A stretch of 20,181 nucleotides of DNA, taken from contig JAGWRY010000375.1 in assembly GCA_028869495.1 (NCBI GenBank), forward strand, positions 1 to 20,181, given 5' to 3'. Each line of letters opens with the position of its first letter. Within the stretch, counting starts at the first letter, position 1. The notes under the pieces are model-generated. The model was given only the letters and a program-made list of their open reading frames with translations. It searched no databases and had not been told where the DNA came from. Both the position numbers and the translations under genes were made by a program. Source of the DNA: Elusimicrobiota bacterium. Its GTDB lineage: Bacteria; Elusimicrobiota; Elusimicrobia; UBA1565; UBA9628. Of the stretch, positions 7,421-14,964 are shown one piece after another.

Positions 7421-8472
7421 GCGCGCGCCTCCGCGAAGTAGGCGCGGATCAGCCTCTCGTAGAAGAGCACGCCCGCCTCGAGCTCGGCCGTCTCCAGGTA
7501 CTCGTCGGGCGCGTGCGAGCGCCGCGAGTCGCCGGGGCCGGCCTTGACCGTCGGGATCCCCTTCAGGAAGACCCAGTCCGACAGCGTCGGCGAGCCGTAC
7601 GGGCGCGCGCCGGGACTCGCGGCCAGCGCGGCGCGCACGATCGGGTGCGCGGGGTCGGTCTCGACCGAGCCCAGGCGCGAGGAGCGCACGCGCACGCGCC
7701 CGTCGACCGCGGCGCGGACCAGCCCGGCGATCTCGTCGGGCGCGTAGGCCGGCGTCGTGCGCACGTCGACGACGAGCGTGCAGAGGTCGGGGATCACGTT
7801 GTGGCGCTCGCCGCCGCGGATCTGCGTCACGTGCAGGCTCGCGCGCCCGAGCGCCGGGTGCTCGCGCGCGAGGCTCAGCCGCGACAGGGCCAGCACGTCT
7901 CGCGCGGCGGCTTCGACCGCGTTGACGCCGCCGCCGTGGGCCGCGTGCGCGGAGCGCCCGCGGGCCTCGACCTCGAGGAGGAGCAGGCCCTTCTGCGCGA
8001 CGGCCGGGGCGAGCCCCGTCGGCTCGCCGACGACGGCCGCGTCGGGGCGGGGGAGCTCGGGCAGGAGCGTCTCGAGGCCCTGGCCGAGGACCTCCTCCTC
8101 GCAGGTGGCCGCGAAGAGGACGCGGCCTTTCGGCGCGTCCGTCGCGAACGCGCGGGCGGCGCCCAGCATCATCGCGACGACGCAGCCCTTCGCGTCGTTG
8201 GCGCCGCGCCCGTAGATCCGGCCGTCCTCGAGCGCGCCGGCGAGCGGCTCGCGCGTCCAGCCCTCGCCGACGGGGACGGTGTCGAGGTGCGAGTTCAGCA
8301 GGAGGAGAGGGCCCTCGCCGCCGTCCAGCGCCGCGGTCACGTTGCGCCCGCGCCGCTCCGGGGCGAGTCCCAGCTCGCGCAGCGCGCCCTCGACGCGCGC
8401 GGCGGCGGCGTCCTCGCGTCCGCTCGGCGACGGGATGCGGACGAGCTCCCGCAGGAGATCGGCGGCGTTCAC
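7417..8472 (-). CDS. argE: M20 family N-acylornithine/N-acylcitrulline deacylase (ArgE/ArgE')
   Basis: This 351-residue M20 zinc peptidase-like amidohydrolase keeps the full metal and catalytic set: His62 and Asp64 (NSHLDTVP), Asp93 (GANDAKG), Glu125/Glu126 (CEEE), Glu150 (VGEPTG) and His320 (SHAPDEY). By family it removes an acyl group from an arginine-pathway intermediate, or in related enzymes from LysW or other carriers. The neighbouring transcarbamylase is of the acylornithine type, so the likely substrate is N-acetyl- or N-succinylcitrulline rather than acetylornithine. That is inference from context. The GTG start overlaps the argB stop and the gene's own stop overlaps the argH start, both by GTGA. 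No ArgJ is present, consistent with a linear pathway that hydrolyses the acyl group. Confidence 0.85.
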   Translation of the reverse strand: MNAADLLRELVRIPSPSGREDAAAARVEGALRELGLAPERRGRNVTAALDGGEGPLLLLNSHLDTVPVGEGWTREPLAGALEDGRIYGRGANDAKGCVVAMMLGAARAFATDAPKGRVLFAATCEEEVLGQGLETLLPELPRPDAAVVGEPTGLAPAVAQKGLLLLEVEARGRSAHAAHGGGVNAVEAAARDVLALSRLSLAREHPALGRASLHVTQIRGGERHNVIPDLCTLVVDVRTTPAYAPDEIAGLVRAAVDGRVRVRSSRLGSVETDPAHPIVRAALAASPGARPYGSPTLSDWVFLKGIPTVKAGPGDSRRSHAPDEYLETAELEAGVLFYERLIRAYFAEARA

Positions 8473-9428
8473 GCGGCGGCGGCCTCCGCCGGGGCGTCCG
8501 CGGGGTCGGCGAGCTCGGCCTGCTGGTAGGCCTGCCGCTCGCGCCGCTCGACGATCAGCGTCCCGCAGCCCGCGTTCGTGAAGACCTCGCGCAGCATCGC
8601 GCCGGGCTTGAGGCCGTTGATGACGTGCGTGCGCCGCACGCCGCCGCGCAGGGCGCGCACGCAGGCCTCGGCCTTCGGCAGCATGCCGCCGCTCAGGAGC
8701 CCCTCGCGCTTGAAGGCCTCGACCTCCTCGGCGTCGGTGTAGGAGACCAGGCTGTTCGGGTCGGCGGCGTCCTTGAGCAGGCCCTCGACGTCGGTCACGA
8801 TCAGCAGCTTCTCGGCCTTCAGGGCCCGGGCGACCGCCTCGGCGACCGAGTCGGCGTTGATGTTCAGGATCGTCCCCTCCGGGTCGCAGCCGAGGCAGGA
8901 GATCACCGGCGTCATCCCGGAGTCGAGGAGGTTCTCGAGCACGCGCGGCTCGACCGACTCGATGTCGCCGACGAAGCCGAAATCGACCTCGACCGGGAGC
9001 TCGCCCGGGGCCTTCGCCATCGCCTTCTTCGGGCGGCGGCGCGCGACGATCAGCCCGCCGTCCACGCCCGACAGGCCGACCGCCGGCGTGTGGTGCGCGC
9101 GGAACGAGGACAGGATGTCGATGTTCAGCGTCCCCGCGTAGGTCATCTTCGCGACCTCGAGCATGGCCGCGTCGGTGATCCGCCGCCCGGCGACGAACTC
9201 GGGCTCGAGGCCGAGCTTCTTGGCCAGCTCGGTCGCCTGCGGGCCGCCGCCGTGCACGAGCACGACGCGCACGCCGACCTGCTGGAGCAGACTGACGTCC
9301 TCGACCAGCGCGTCGAGGGTTTCGCGGCGCGCGACGACGCGGCCTCCGACCTTCACGACGAAGACCTTCCCCTTGTAGAGGCGGACGTAGGGGATGGCCT
9401 GCTTGAGAGTGATCGGCGAGTCGGTCAT
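8469..9428 (-). CDS. argB: N-acetylglutamate (N-acylglutamate) kinase
   Basis: This 319-residue amino-acid kinase family protein phosphorylates N-acylglutamate in arginine synthesis. Visible motifs are VVKVGGR (24-30), VLVHGGGPQ (57-64), a GLSGVDGGLI loop, NINADSVAEAVA and VTDVEGLL, then a substrate and gamma-phosphate region near LLSGGMLPK. The ATG at 9428 overlaps the argF' stop (ATGA). The frame stays open further upstream only as a shadow of argF'. The body ends at GCGTLIVE, as usual, but a 27-residue Ala/Glu-rich tail follows (starting RRERQAYQQAEL) that I do not recognise. It is too short to be the GNAT domain of fused synthase-kinases, so this protein is not an obvious N-acetylglutamate synthase. 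Confidence 0.92.
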   Translation of the reverse strand: MTDSPITLKQAIPYVRLYKGKVFVVKVGGRVVARRETLDALVEDVSLLQQVGVRVVLVHGGGPQATELAKKLGLEPEFVAGRRITDAAMLEVAKMTYAGTLNIDILSSFRAHHTPAVGLSGVDGGLIVARRRPKKAMAKAPGELPVEVDFGFVGDIESVEPRVLENLLDSGMTPVISCLGCDPEGTILNINADSVAEAVARALKAEKLLIVTDVEGLLKDAADPNSLVSYTDAEEVEAFKREGLLSGGMLPKAEACVRALRGGVRRTHVINGLKPGAMLREVFTNAGCGTLIVERRERQAYQQAELADPADAPAEAAAA

Positions 9429-10471
9429 CGGGCGTGTCTCCTGGAGGATGCGGCGGCGGTTCTCGCCCCGGGGGCGAGCAGATCGAGCAGGACGGCCTTC
9501 GCGGCGTGCAGGCGGTTCTCGGCCTCGTCGACGACGGCCGACCACGGCCCGTCGAGGACCTCGTCGGCGACGACGAGGTTCCGGCGCACGGGCAGGCAGT
9601 GGAGGAAGAGGGCGGAGTCGGTGCGGCGCATCTTCGCGCCCGACACGATCCACTTCGCGCGGAAGTCCGGGTCCGCGGCGGGGGCGGCGCCGTAGGGCGC
9701 GATCGGGCCCCAGGACTTGGCGTAGACGACGTGCTGGCCTTCGTAGGCGGACATCACGTCGCTAGTGACCGACACGGTTCGCCCGCGGGCGTCGCAGGAG
9801 GCTTTAACCCTCGCCATCACGTCCGCATCGAGATCGTAGCCCTCCGGGCGCGCGATCGTCACGTTCATGCCCGCCATCGCGGCCATCTCGACGGCGGAAT
9901 TCGCGACCGCCATCGGCAGAGCCTTCACGTGGGGCGCCCAGGCCAGCAGGAAATTCTTCCCGGAGGGCTCCATCCTCTCGCGGATCGTCATCAGGTCGGC
10001 CAGGGCCTGGCACGGATGGCCGGTCGCCGACTCGAGGTTGATCACCGGCACGGTCGAGTACTTCCGGAAGGCGGTCAGGGCGGGCTCGCGCTTGTCCTCG
10101 GCCCAGGACTCGGCCGAGGGAAAGGAGCGCAGGCCCAGCGCCGCGCAGTAGCGCCCGAGCACCGGGACGGCCTCCTTCAGGTGCTCGGCCGCGGCGCCGT
10201 CCATCACGACCCCCTCGACGGTCTCCATGCCCCAGGTCCCGCCGGCGCCGCCGCCGAGGGTCAGCGTCAGCGGGTGCGCGCCGAGCGAGGCCGCGGCGAC
10301 CGCGCTGGAGACCTGCGTGCGCAGGGACGGGTTCATGAAGCAGAAGGCGACGCTCTTGCCCGCGAGCGGGGCCGAGCGCGGCGGAGCGGCCTTCAGCGCG
10401 AGCCCGGCGTCGGCGAGCGCGAGCAGTTCGCCGGGGGACAGGTCGCTCAGGTGCGTGAAGTGACGGATCAT
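9425..10471 (-). CDS. argF': N-acetylornithine / N-succinylornithine carbamoyltransferase
   Basis: This 348-residue transcarbamylase is of the acylornithine type (AOTCase/SOTCase), not an ordinary ArgF. It has the carbamoyl-phosphate loop NPSLRTQ (47-53), VMDGAAAEH (89-97), HPCQ (152-155), WAPHVKALPMAVANS (178-192), YAKSWG (250-255), HCLPVRRN (291-298) and EAENRLHAAKAV (316-327). Lys325 of the last block aligns with the carboxylated lysine of Xanthomonas AOTCase. From memory of the published structures, the position separating acetyl from succinyl substrates is Glu92 in Xanthomonas and Pro90 in Bacteroides fragilis. It aligns here with Ala95, which leans towards the succinyl form. The SLRTQ motif has Gln where SLRTR or STRTR is usual. 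The ATG follows argD by seven bases, and the stop overlaps argB. Confidence 0.9.
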   Translation of the reverse strand: MIRHFTHLSDLSPGELLALADAGLALKAAPPRSAPLAGKSVAFCFMNPSLRTQVSSAVAAASLGAHPLTLTLGGGAGGTWGMETVEGVVMDGAAAEHLKEAVPVLGRYCAALGLRSFPSAESWAEDKREPALTAFRKYSTVPVINLESATGHPCQALADLMTIRERMEPSGKNFLLAWAPHVKALPMAVANSAVEMAAMAGMNVTIARPEGYDLDADVMARVKASCDARGRTVSVTSDVMSAYEGQHVVYAKSWGPIAPYGAAPAADPDFRAKWIVSGAKMRRTDSALFLHCLPVRRNLVVADEVLDGPWSAVVDEAENRLHAAKAVLLDLLAPGARTAAASSRRHAR

Positions 10472-10478
10472 CGCGGGT

Positions 10479-11660
10479 TCAGCGCGCGGCGGGCGCCGCG
10501 GAGAGGATCTCCGCCAGCGCCTCGCGCAGGAGGCCGAGCTCGGCCGCGCCGGCGATCAGCGGCGGCAGGAGACGGATCACGTTCGGGTCGTCGGCGCCGC
10601 CGACGAGGATGCGCCGGGCCAGCAGGGCGTCGCGGACCGGCTTGGACGGACGGTCGAGGACGATCCCCAGCAGCAGGCCCCGGCCCCGGATCTCGACGAT
10701 CCCGGGCAGGCGGAAGGTCTCGCGGACCAGGGCCTCCATCGCGGCCGCGTTCTCGCCGAGGCGGCGGGACGCGATCGCGTCGACCGTCGCCTTGATCGCG
10801 GCGCAGGCCAGCGGACCCCCGCCGAAGGTCGAGCCGAGCTGTCCGGGCTTGACCTTCGCGGCGACCTCCGGGACGGCGAGGACCGCGCCGGCGGGCACGC
10901 CCGAGGCCAGCGCCTTCGCGAAGGTCTGCAGGTGCGGCCGCGCGCCGAACAGCTGGCGCGCCGAAGGCGCGCCGACCCGGCCCAGACCGGTCTGGACCTC
11001 GTCGAAGATCAGCAGGGCGCCTTTTGCCGCGCAGAGCGCCTCGAGGCCCTTCAGATACTCCGGGGACGCGGTCGTCGCACCGGCCAGGCTCTGGATCGGC
11101 TCCAGCAGGAACGCCGCCGCACCGTCGAGCGCCGCCGCGGCCGCGGATAAATCCCCGAACGGGACGTGGACGACGTCGGCCCCGAGGCCGGACAGGCCGG
11201 TCCGGTACTTGGCGCCGGCCGCGGCGATCGCGGCGGCCGTCCGCCCGTGGAAGCCGCCCTCGGCGGCGACGACCCTCGCGCGGCCGGTGACCGCGCGGGC
11301 GACGCGCATCGCGTTCTCGTTGGCCTCGGCGCCGGAGTTGCAGAAGAAGACCTGCGCGCCGGGCTCGCCGCAGAAGCGCACGAGGGCCTCCGCGGCCTCG
11401 GCGCGCACGCGCGAGTAGACGGCGTTCGAGTAGAACAGCAGGCGCCGCGCCTGCGCGGCGATGGCGTCCACGACCTCGGCCGGGCTGTGGCCGAGCGCCG
11501 CGACCGCGTGCCCGCCGTAGAGGTCGAGGTACTCGACGCCGTCCTCGTCCCAGACCCGGCAGCCCTCGCCGCGGGCGAGCGCGAACGGAAACTTCGCGTA
11601 GGTCGGCAGGACGAAGGCGTCCTCGAGGGTCCGCGAGTCCGTCGTCGAAGGGGAGCTCAC
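10479..11660 (-). CDS. argD: N-acetylornithine (acylornithine) aminotransferase
   Basis: This 393-residue class III PLP aminotransferase makes N-acylornithine from the semialdehyde, using glutamate. The PLP lysine is Lys249 in TFAKALASG, with the cofactor-binding Asp220-Glu221 in IFDEVQTGLGR. The phosphate and ring contacts FFCNSGAEANENAMR (105-119) and GFHGRT (136-141) are intact. Length is normal. The GTG start overlaps the argC stop (GTGA), placing it mid-operon between argC and argF'. Family members also act on succinyl-diaminopimelate or ornithine; here the arginine context decides the name. Confidence 0.92.
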   Translation of the reverse strand: MSSPSTTDSRTLEDAFVLPTYAKFPFALARGEGCRVWDEDGVEYLDLYGGHAVAALGHSPAEVVDAIAAQARRLLFYSNAVYSRVRAEAAEALVRFCGEPGAQVFFCNSGAEANENAMRVARAVTGRARVVAAEGGFHGRTAAAIAAAGAKYRTGLSGLGADVVHVPFGDLSAAAAALDGAAAFLLEPIQSLAGATTASPEYLKGLEALCAAKGALLIFDEVQTGLGRVGAPSARQLFGARPHLQTFAKALASGVPAGAVLAVPEVAAKVKPGQLGSTFGGGPLACAAIKATVDAIASRRLGENAAAMEALVRETFRLPGIVEIRGRGLLLGIVLDRPSKPVRDALLARRILVGGADDPNVIRLLPPLIAGAAELGLLREALAEILSAAPAAR

Positions 11661-12688
11661 GGGTAGGTCCCCGCGAAGGACAGGCCCAGCGTCTCGTCCC
11701 AGCCCATCATCACGTTCAGGTTCTGCACGGCCTGCCCCGACGCGCCCTTGACCAGGTTGTCGATGGCCGAGATCACCGCGATGCGGCCGTCCGCGACCGC
11801 GACGAAGACGTCGCAGTGGTTGGAGCCGGCGACCGCGTTCAGCGACGGCGGCTCGGGCGTCAGGCGCACGAAGGCGGAGCCCGCGTACGCGTCGCGGTAG
11901 AGGCCGACGACCTTCGCCTCGGTCCAGCCCTTCGGCAGGTCGAGCTGGCAGACGGCGTAGATGCCGCGCGCGAACGGCCCGGAGACCGGGACCAGCGAGA
12001 CGCGCAGGTTCCGCCCGCCGCCCAGGCGCTCGAGGACCTGCTCGATCTCGGGGATGTGCTGGTGGACGAACGGCTTGTAGGCGCGCAGGTTCGAGTGGCG
12101 CGTCGGGTGGTGCGTGATCGCCGACGGCGACGCGCCCGAGCCGGACGAGCCGGTGACGGCCGTGACCGAGACGACGCCGCGCGCGCCGCCGCGCGCCAGC
12201 GGCCCGAGGGCCAGCGCGGTCGCCGTCGCGAAGCAGCCGGGGTTGGCGATCAGGCGCGAGCGGCGGATCTCGCCGCGGTTGAGCTCGACGAGGCCGTACG
12301 CGAACTTCTTCAGGTACTCCGGCGCCTTGTGCTCGCGCGTGTACCAGCGCGGGTAGAGGGCCGGGTCCTTCAGGCGGAAATCGCCGGACAGGTCGATCAC
12401 GCGCAGGCGCGGGCCCGCCGCGCGCAGGATCGCGGGGACGTCGCCCATCGCGTCGCCGTGGCCGCCGGCCAGGAACAGGCAGTCGAGCGACCCGTAGTCG
12501 AGCTTGCGCGCGAAGGCCAGGTCCGTGCGCCCGCGCAGGTTCGGATGCGCGAGGAAGACGGGCTGGCCGGGGAACGTCGCCGAGGTCGCGGCCGCGATCT
12601 CGACGCGCGGGTGGCCGAGGAGCAGGCGGATCAGCTCCCCGCCCGCGAACCCGGCCCCGCCTTCGATGCCGACGCGGAGCTTCTTCAC
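11657..12688 (-). CDS. argC: N-acetyl-gamma-glutamyl-phosphate reductase
   Basis: This 343-residue NADPH-dependent reductase turns N-acylglutamyl phosphate into its semialdehyde. The N-terminal Rossmann loop is GGAGFAGGEL (10-19). The catalytic cysteine is Cys152 in ANPGCFATA, and the active-site histidine motif is HQHIPEIEQ (209-217). YGLVELNR (131-138) is also typical. Length is usual for type 1 ArgC. Translation starts at a GTG that overlaps the stop of the preceding unassigned P-loop gene (GTGA), and its own stop overlaps the argD start in the same way, so the three genes are tightly coupled. Confidence 0.93.
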   Translation of the reverse strand: MKKLRVGIEGGAGFAGGELIRLLLGHPRVEIAAATSATFPGQPVFLAHPNLRGRTDLAFARKLDYGSLDCLFLAGGHGDAMGDVPAILRAAGPRLRVIDLSGDFRLKDPALYPRWYTREHKAPEYLKKFAYGLVELNRGEIRRSRLIANPGCFATATALALGPLARGGARGVVSVTAVTGSSGSGASPSAITHHPTRHSNLRAYKPFVHQHIPEIEQVLERLGGGRNLRVSLVPVSGPFARGIYAVCQLDLPKGWTEAKVVGLYRDAYAGSAFVRLTPEPPSLNAVAGSNHCDVFVAVADGRIAVISAIDNLVKGASGQAVQNLNVMMGWDETLGLSFAGTYP

Positions 12689-13737
12689 GCTCGCACCCCT
12701 GAAAACGCCGCGTCCTCGACGAGGCGGCCGAGCGCCTCGGACTCGATCCGCGCGTTGATCGCCCGCACGCCGATCCGGCGTTCGATGAACTCCGAGCCGA
12801 CCGCGTTGTCGGTCGCCGGGCCGCAGATCACGTCCACGCGGCGCCGGAAGGTGTTCTTGAAGAGTTCGACGGCGCCCCAGGCGGCGACCGGATCGTTGGC
12901 CGCGAGGACGTGGACCGTCCCGGCGTTCATCAGCTCGTCGTCGTGCAGGATCTCCTGGACGCCGTACTCGCCGAGGATGCCGTCGCCGAGCTCGATGACG
13001 AGGACGTCCGGCTCCTCCTTGTTCAGCGCGTTGATCAGGCCCTTGGCGACCGAGACCGAGACGGCCCCGGTCGTCGAGACCGAGCCGGCGTCGGTGAACG
13101 ACAGACTGCGCGCGGCGCCGCGGTCGAGCATGTTCAGCGTGTCGCGCAGCAGCGAGACCCCGGTCAGCTTCGCGCCGCAGACCTTCCGGCCCGAGCGCGC
13201 GAGGTGACGGATGATCTCGCCGCAGGCCAGCGTCTTGCCCGCGTTCATGCAGGTTCCGGCCACGTAGACGATCGGGGCCGAGGGGTTCAGGCGCTCGGCG
13301 CGCGGGATCGCGCCGGTCCTGATCGACGCGGGCACCCCGACGCGCTCGCCGAGGTGGGGGAAGGCCAGCACCGCGCCGAGGACCTCGGCCTGCAGGGGGC
13401 GGCCGAGCTCGAGGTTGACCGACGTGCAGCGGCCGATCACGCCGCCGAGGTTCAGGATGTCGAGTCGGTCCCCGACGCGCACGCGCTCGGGCACGACGCC
13501 CGCGTAGCCGCGCAGCGCGCGGCGCGAGCCGAGGACGCCGGCGACGACGTCGCCGTCGTTGAGGCCGATCATGCGGCCGTGCACGTCCTCGAGCTGGTTG
13601 TAGACGGTCTTCGTGCCGCGCACGCGCGCGGCGACGACGAGGCCCTCCTCGGCCGGGACGTGCTCGGAGAGGAGGACCTCGCGCGACAGGCGCGCGTTGC
13701 GGGTGACGGAGGCGATCTTGTCGAGGGTGACTTTCAT
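12685..13737 (-). CDS. Unassigned arginine-operon protein with BioD/CobQ-like P-loop domain
   Basis: This 350-residue protein is not one I can name. The first 130 or so residues form a beta-rich domain with LEDVHGRMIGLNDGDVV (49-65), GSRRALRGYAGVVP (70-83) and LNLGGVIGRC (95-104). The second half starts with a P-loop, AGTCMNAGKT (160-169). Its G-x5-GKT spacing is that of dethiobiotin synthetase (GTDTxVGKT) rather than the common G-x4-GKT. A GAKLTG block (188-193) and IELGDG (248-253) sit where BioD has its KPV-TG/SG and VEGAGG motifs. It should bind ATP or GTP; a ligase, carboxylase or regulatory role is open. The ATG has an AAAGGA ribosome site seven bases upstream and lies 21 bases after argG. 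The stop overlaps the argC start, so it belongs to the arginine operon. DUF1611-like and MobB-like NTPases are alternative relatives. Confidence 0.8.
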   Translation of the reverse strand: MKVTLDKIASVTRNARLSREVLLSEHVPAEEGLVVAARVRGTKTVYNQLEDVHGRMIGLNDGDVVAGVLGSRRALRGYAGVVPERVRVGDRLDILNLGGVIGRCTSVNLELGRPLQAEVLGAVLAFPHLGERVGVPASIRTGAIPRAERLNPSAPIVYVAGTCMNAGKTLACGEIIRHLARSGRKVCGAKLTGVSLLRDTLNMLDRGAARSLSFTDAGSVSTTGAVSVSVAKGLINALNKEEPDVLVIELGDGILGEYGVQEILHDDELMNAGTVHVLAANDPVAAWGAVELFKNTFRRRVDVICGPATDNAVGSEFIERRIGVRAINARIESEALGRLVEDAAFSGVRA

Positions 13738-13758
13738 CGTCGTTCCTTTATGAGCCGG

Positions 13759-14964
13759 TCAGGCCGGCGTCGCTTCGCCGCGAGCGCGCGCGGCCAGCGC
13801 CATCGGCAGGGAGTGAAGCTTCGCGAAGCCGGCGGCCTCGGCGCCCGACCACAGCGCGGTCGTCTCGCCGTAGGTCGCCGCGCCCGCGACGAGGCTGTGC
13901 GGGCTGCGCACGCCGGTGACCTCGAAGCGGCCCGGGCGCAGGCGCAGGCGCGCCTCGCCGGTGACCGCGCGCTGGCTCGAGGCCAGCATCGCCTCGACGT
14001 CGCGCATCACAGGGTCGAAATAGAGGCCCTCGTGCAGGAGCTGGCCGTAGAAGTCGGCCAGGTGGTTCTTCCAGAACGACTGCCAGCGCGTCAGCGTCAG
14101 CTTCTCGAGCTCCGCGTGCGCGGCGATCAGCATCAGCGGGGCCGGCGCCTCGAAGGCGATGCGGCCCTTGATGCCGAGGATCGTGTCGCCCAGGTGGACG
14201 CCGCGGCCGACGCCGTAGGCGCGGCCGAGCGCGTGCAGGGCCGCGACCAGCGCGACGCCGTCCATCCTTTCGCCGTCGAGCGAGACCGGGACGCCCTTCT
14301 CGAAGCCGACGACGGCGTCGCGGCTCTCCGCGGGCGCGGCCTGCGCCGACGACGGGAACGCGGAGTCCGGGATCTCGCACCACGGGTCGTGCGTCGCGCC
14401 TCCGCCGACGGTCGTGCCCCAGAGCCCGGCGTTGACCGAGTAGGCGGTCGTCTTGGCCGGGACCGTCACGCCGCGCTCGGCCAGGTATTCGCTCTCCTTC
14501 GCGCGCGACCAGCCGAGGTCGCGGATCGGGGTGTGGACCTTGACGCCCGGCAGGAGGACCGAGAAGACCGCGTCGAAGCGGACCTGGTCGTTGCCCGCGC
14601 CGGTCGAGCCGTGGCAGACGCCGTCGGCGCCGCGCTCGCGCGCGGCGCGCGCGACGAGCTCGGCCTGCAGGACGCGCTCGGCGGCGACCGAGAGCGGATA
14701 GACCCGGCCGCGCAGGACGTTGCCCTGGATCAGCGGGACGGCGAAGCGCGAGAAGACCTCGGCGCGGCCGTCGAGGGTCAGGTGCTCGCGCGCGCCGAGC
14801 TCCTTCGCGCGCGCGGCGATCGCGGAAAGCTCCTCGGCCGAGAAGCCGCCGGTGTCGACGGTCGCGGTGACCACGTCGGCGCCGAGCTCCTCCTTCAGCC
14901 AGACGGCGCAGAACGTGGTGTCCAGCCCGCCGCTGAAGGCGAGCACGATCAGGGGCTTCTTCAT
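13759..14964 (-). CDS. argG: Argininosuccinate synthase
   Basis: This 401-residue enzyme joins citrulline and aspartate with ATP to give argininosuccinate. The N-terminal PP-loop SGGLDT is at 11-16, within LAFSGGLDTTFC. Other family landmarks are HGSTGAGNDQVRF in the middle and FYGQLLHEGLYFDPVM near the C terminus. The AFSGGLDTxFC form, rather than the commoner AYSGGLDTS, is the subtype I associate with Bacteroidetes, and it fits the operon order. The ATG overlaps the argR stop (ATGA), so argR and argG are translationally coupled. Length is normal. Confidence 0.94.
   Translation of the reverse strand: MKKPLIVLAFSGGLDTTFCAVWLKEELGADVVTATVDTGGFSAEELSAIAARAKELGAREHLTLDGRAEVFSRFAVPLIQGNVLRGRVYPLSVAAERVLQAELVARAARERGADGVCHGSTGAGNDQVRFDAVFSVLLPGVKVHTPIRDLGWSRAKESEYLAERGVTVPAKTTAYSVNAGLWGTTVGGGATHDPWCEIPDSAFPSSAQAAPAESRDAVVGFEKGVPVSLDGERMDGVALVAALHALGRAYGVGRGVHLGDTILGIKGRIAFEAPAPLMLIAAHAELEKLTLTRWQSFWKNHLADFYGQLLHEGLYFDPVMRDVEAMLASSQRAVTGEARLRLRPGRFEVTGVRSPHSLVAGAATYGETTALWSGAEAAGFAKLHSLPMALAARARGEATPA

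Noticed and set aside
9429..9653. 75-codon upstream extension of argB
   Set aside because: It runs over the conserved C terminus of argF' and is low-complexity. The ATG at 9428 overlapping the argF' stop is the natural start.
9425..10471. Ordinary ornithine carbamoyltransferase (ArgF) or PyrB
   Set aside because: The VMDG-x3-EH, YAKSWG and HCLPVRRN blocks and the carboxylatable Lys fit the acylornithine family. The usual STRTR and ArgF ornithine loop are not present.
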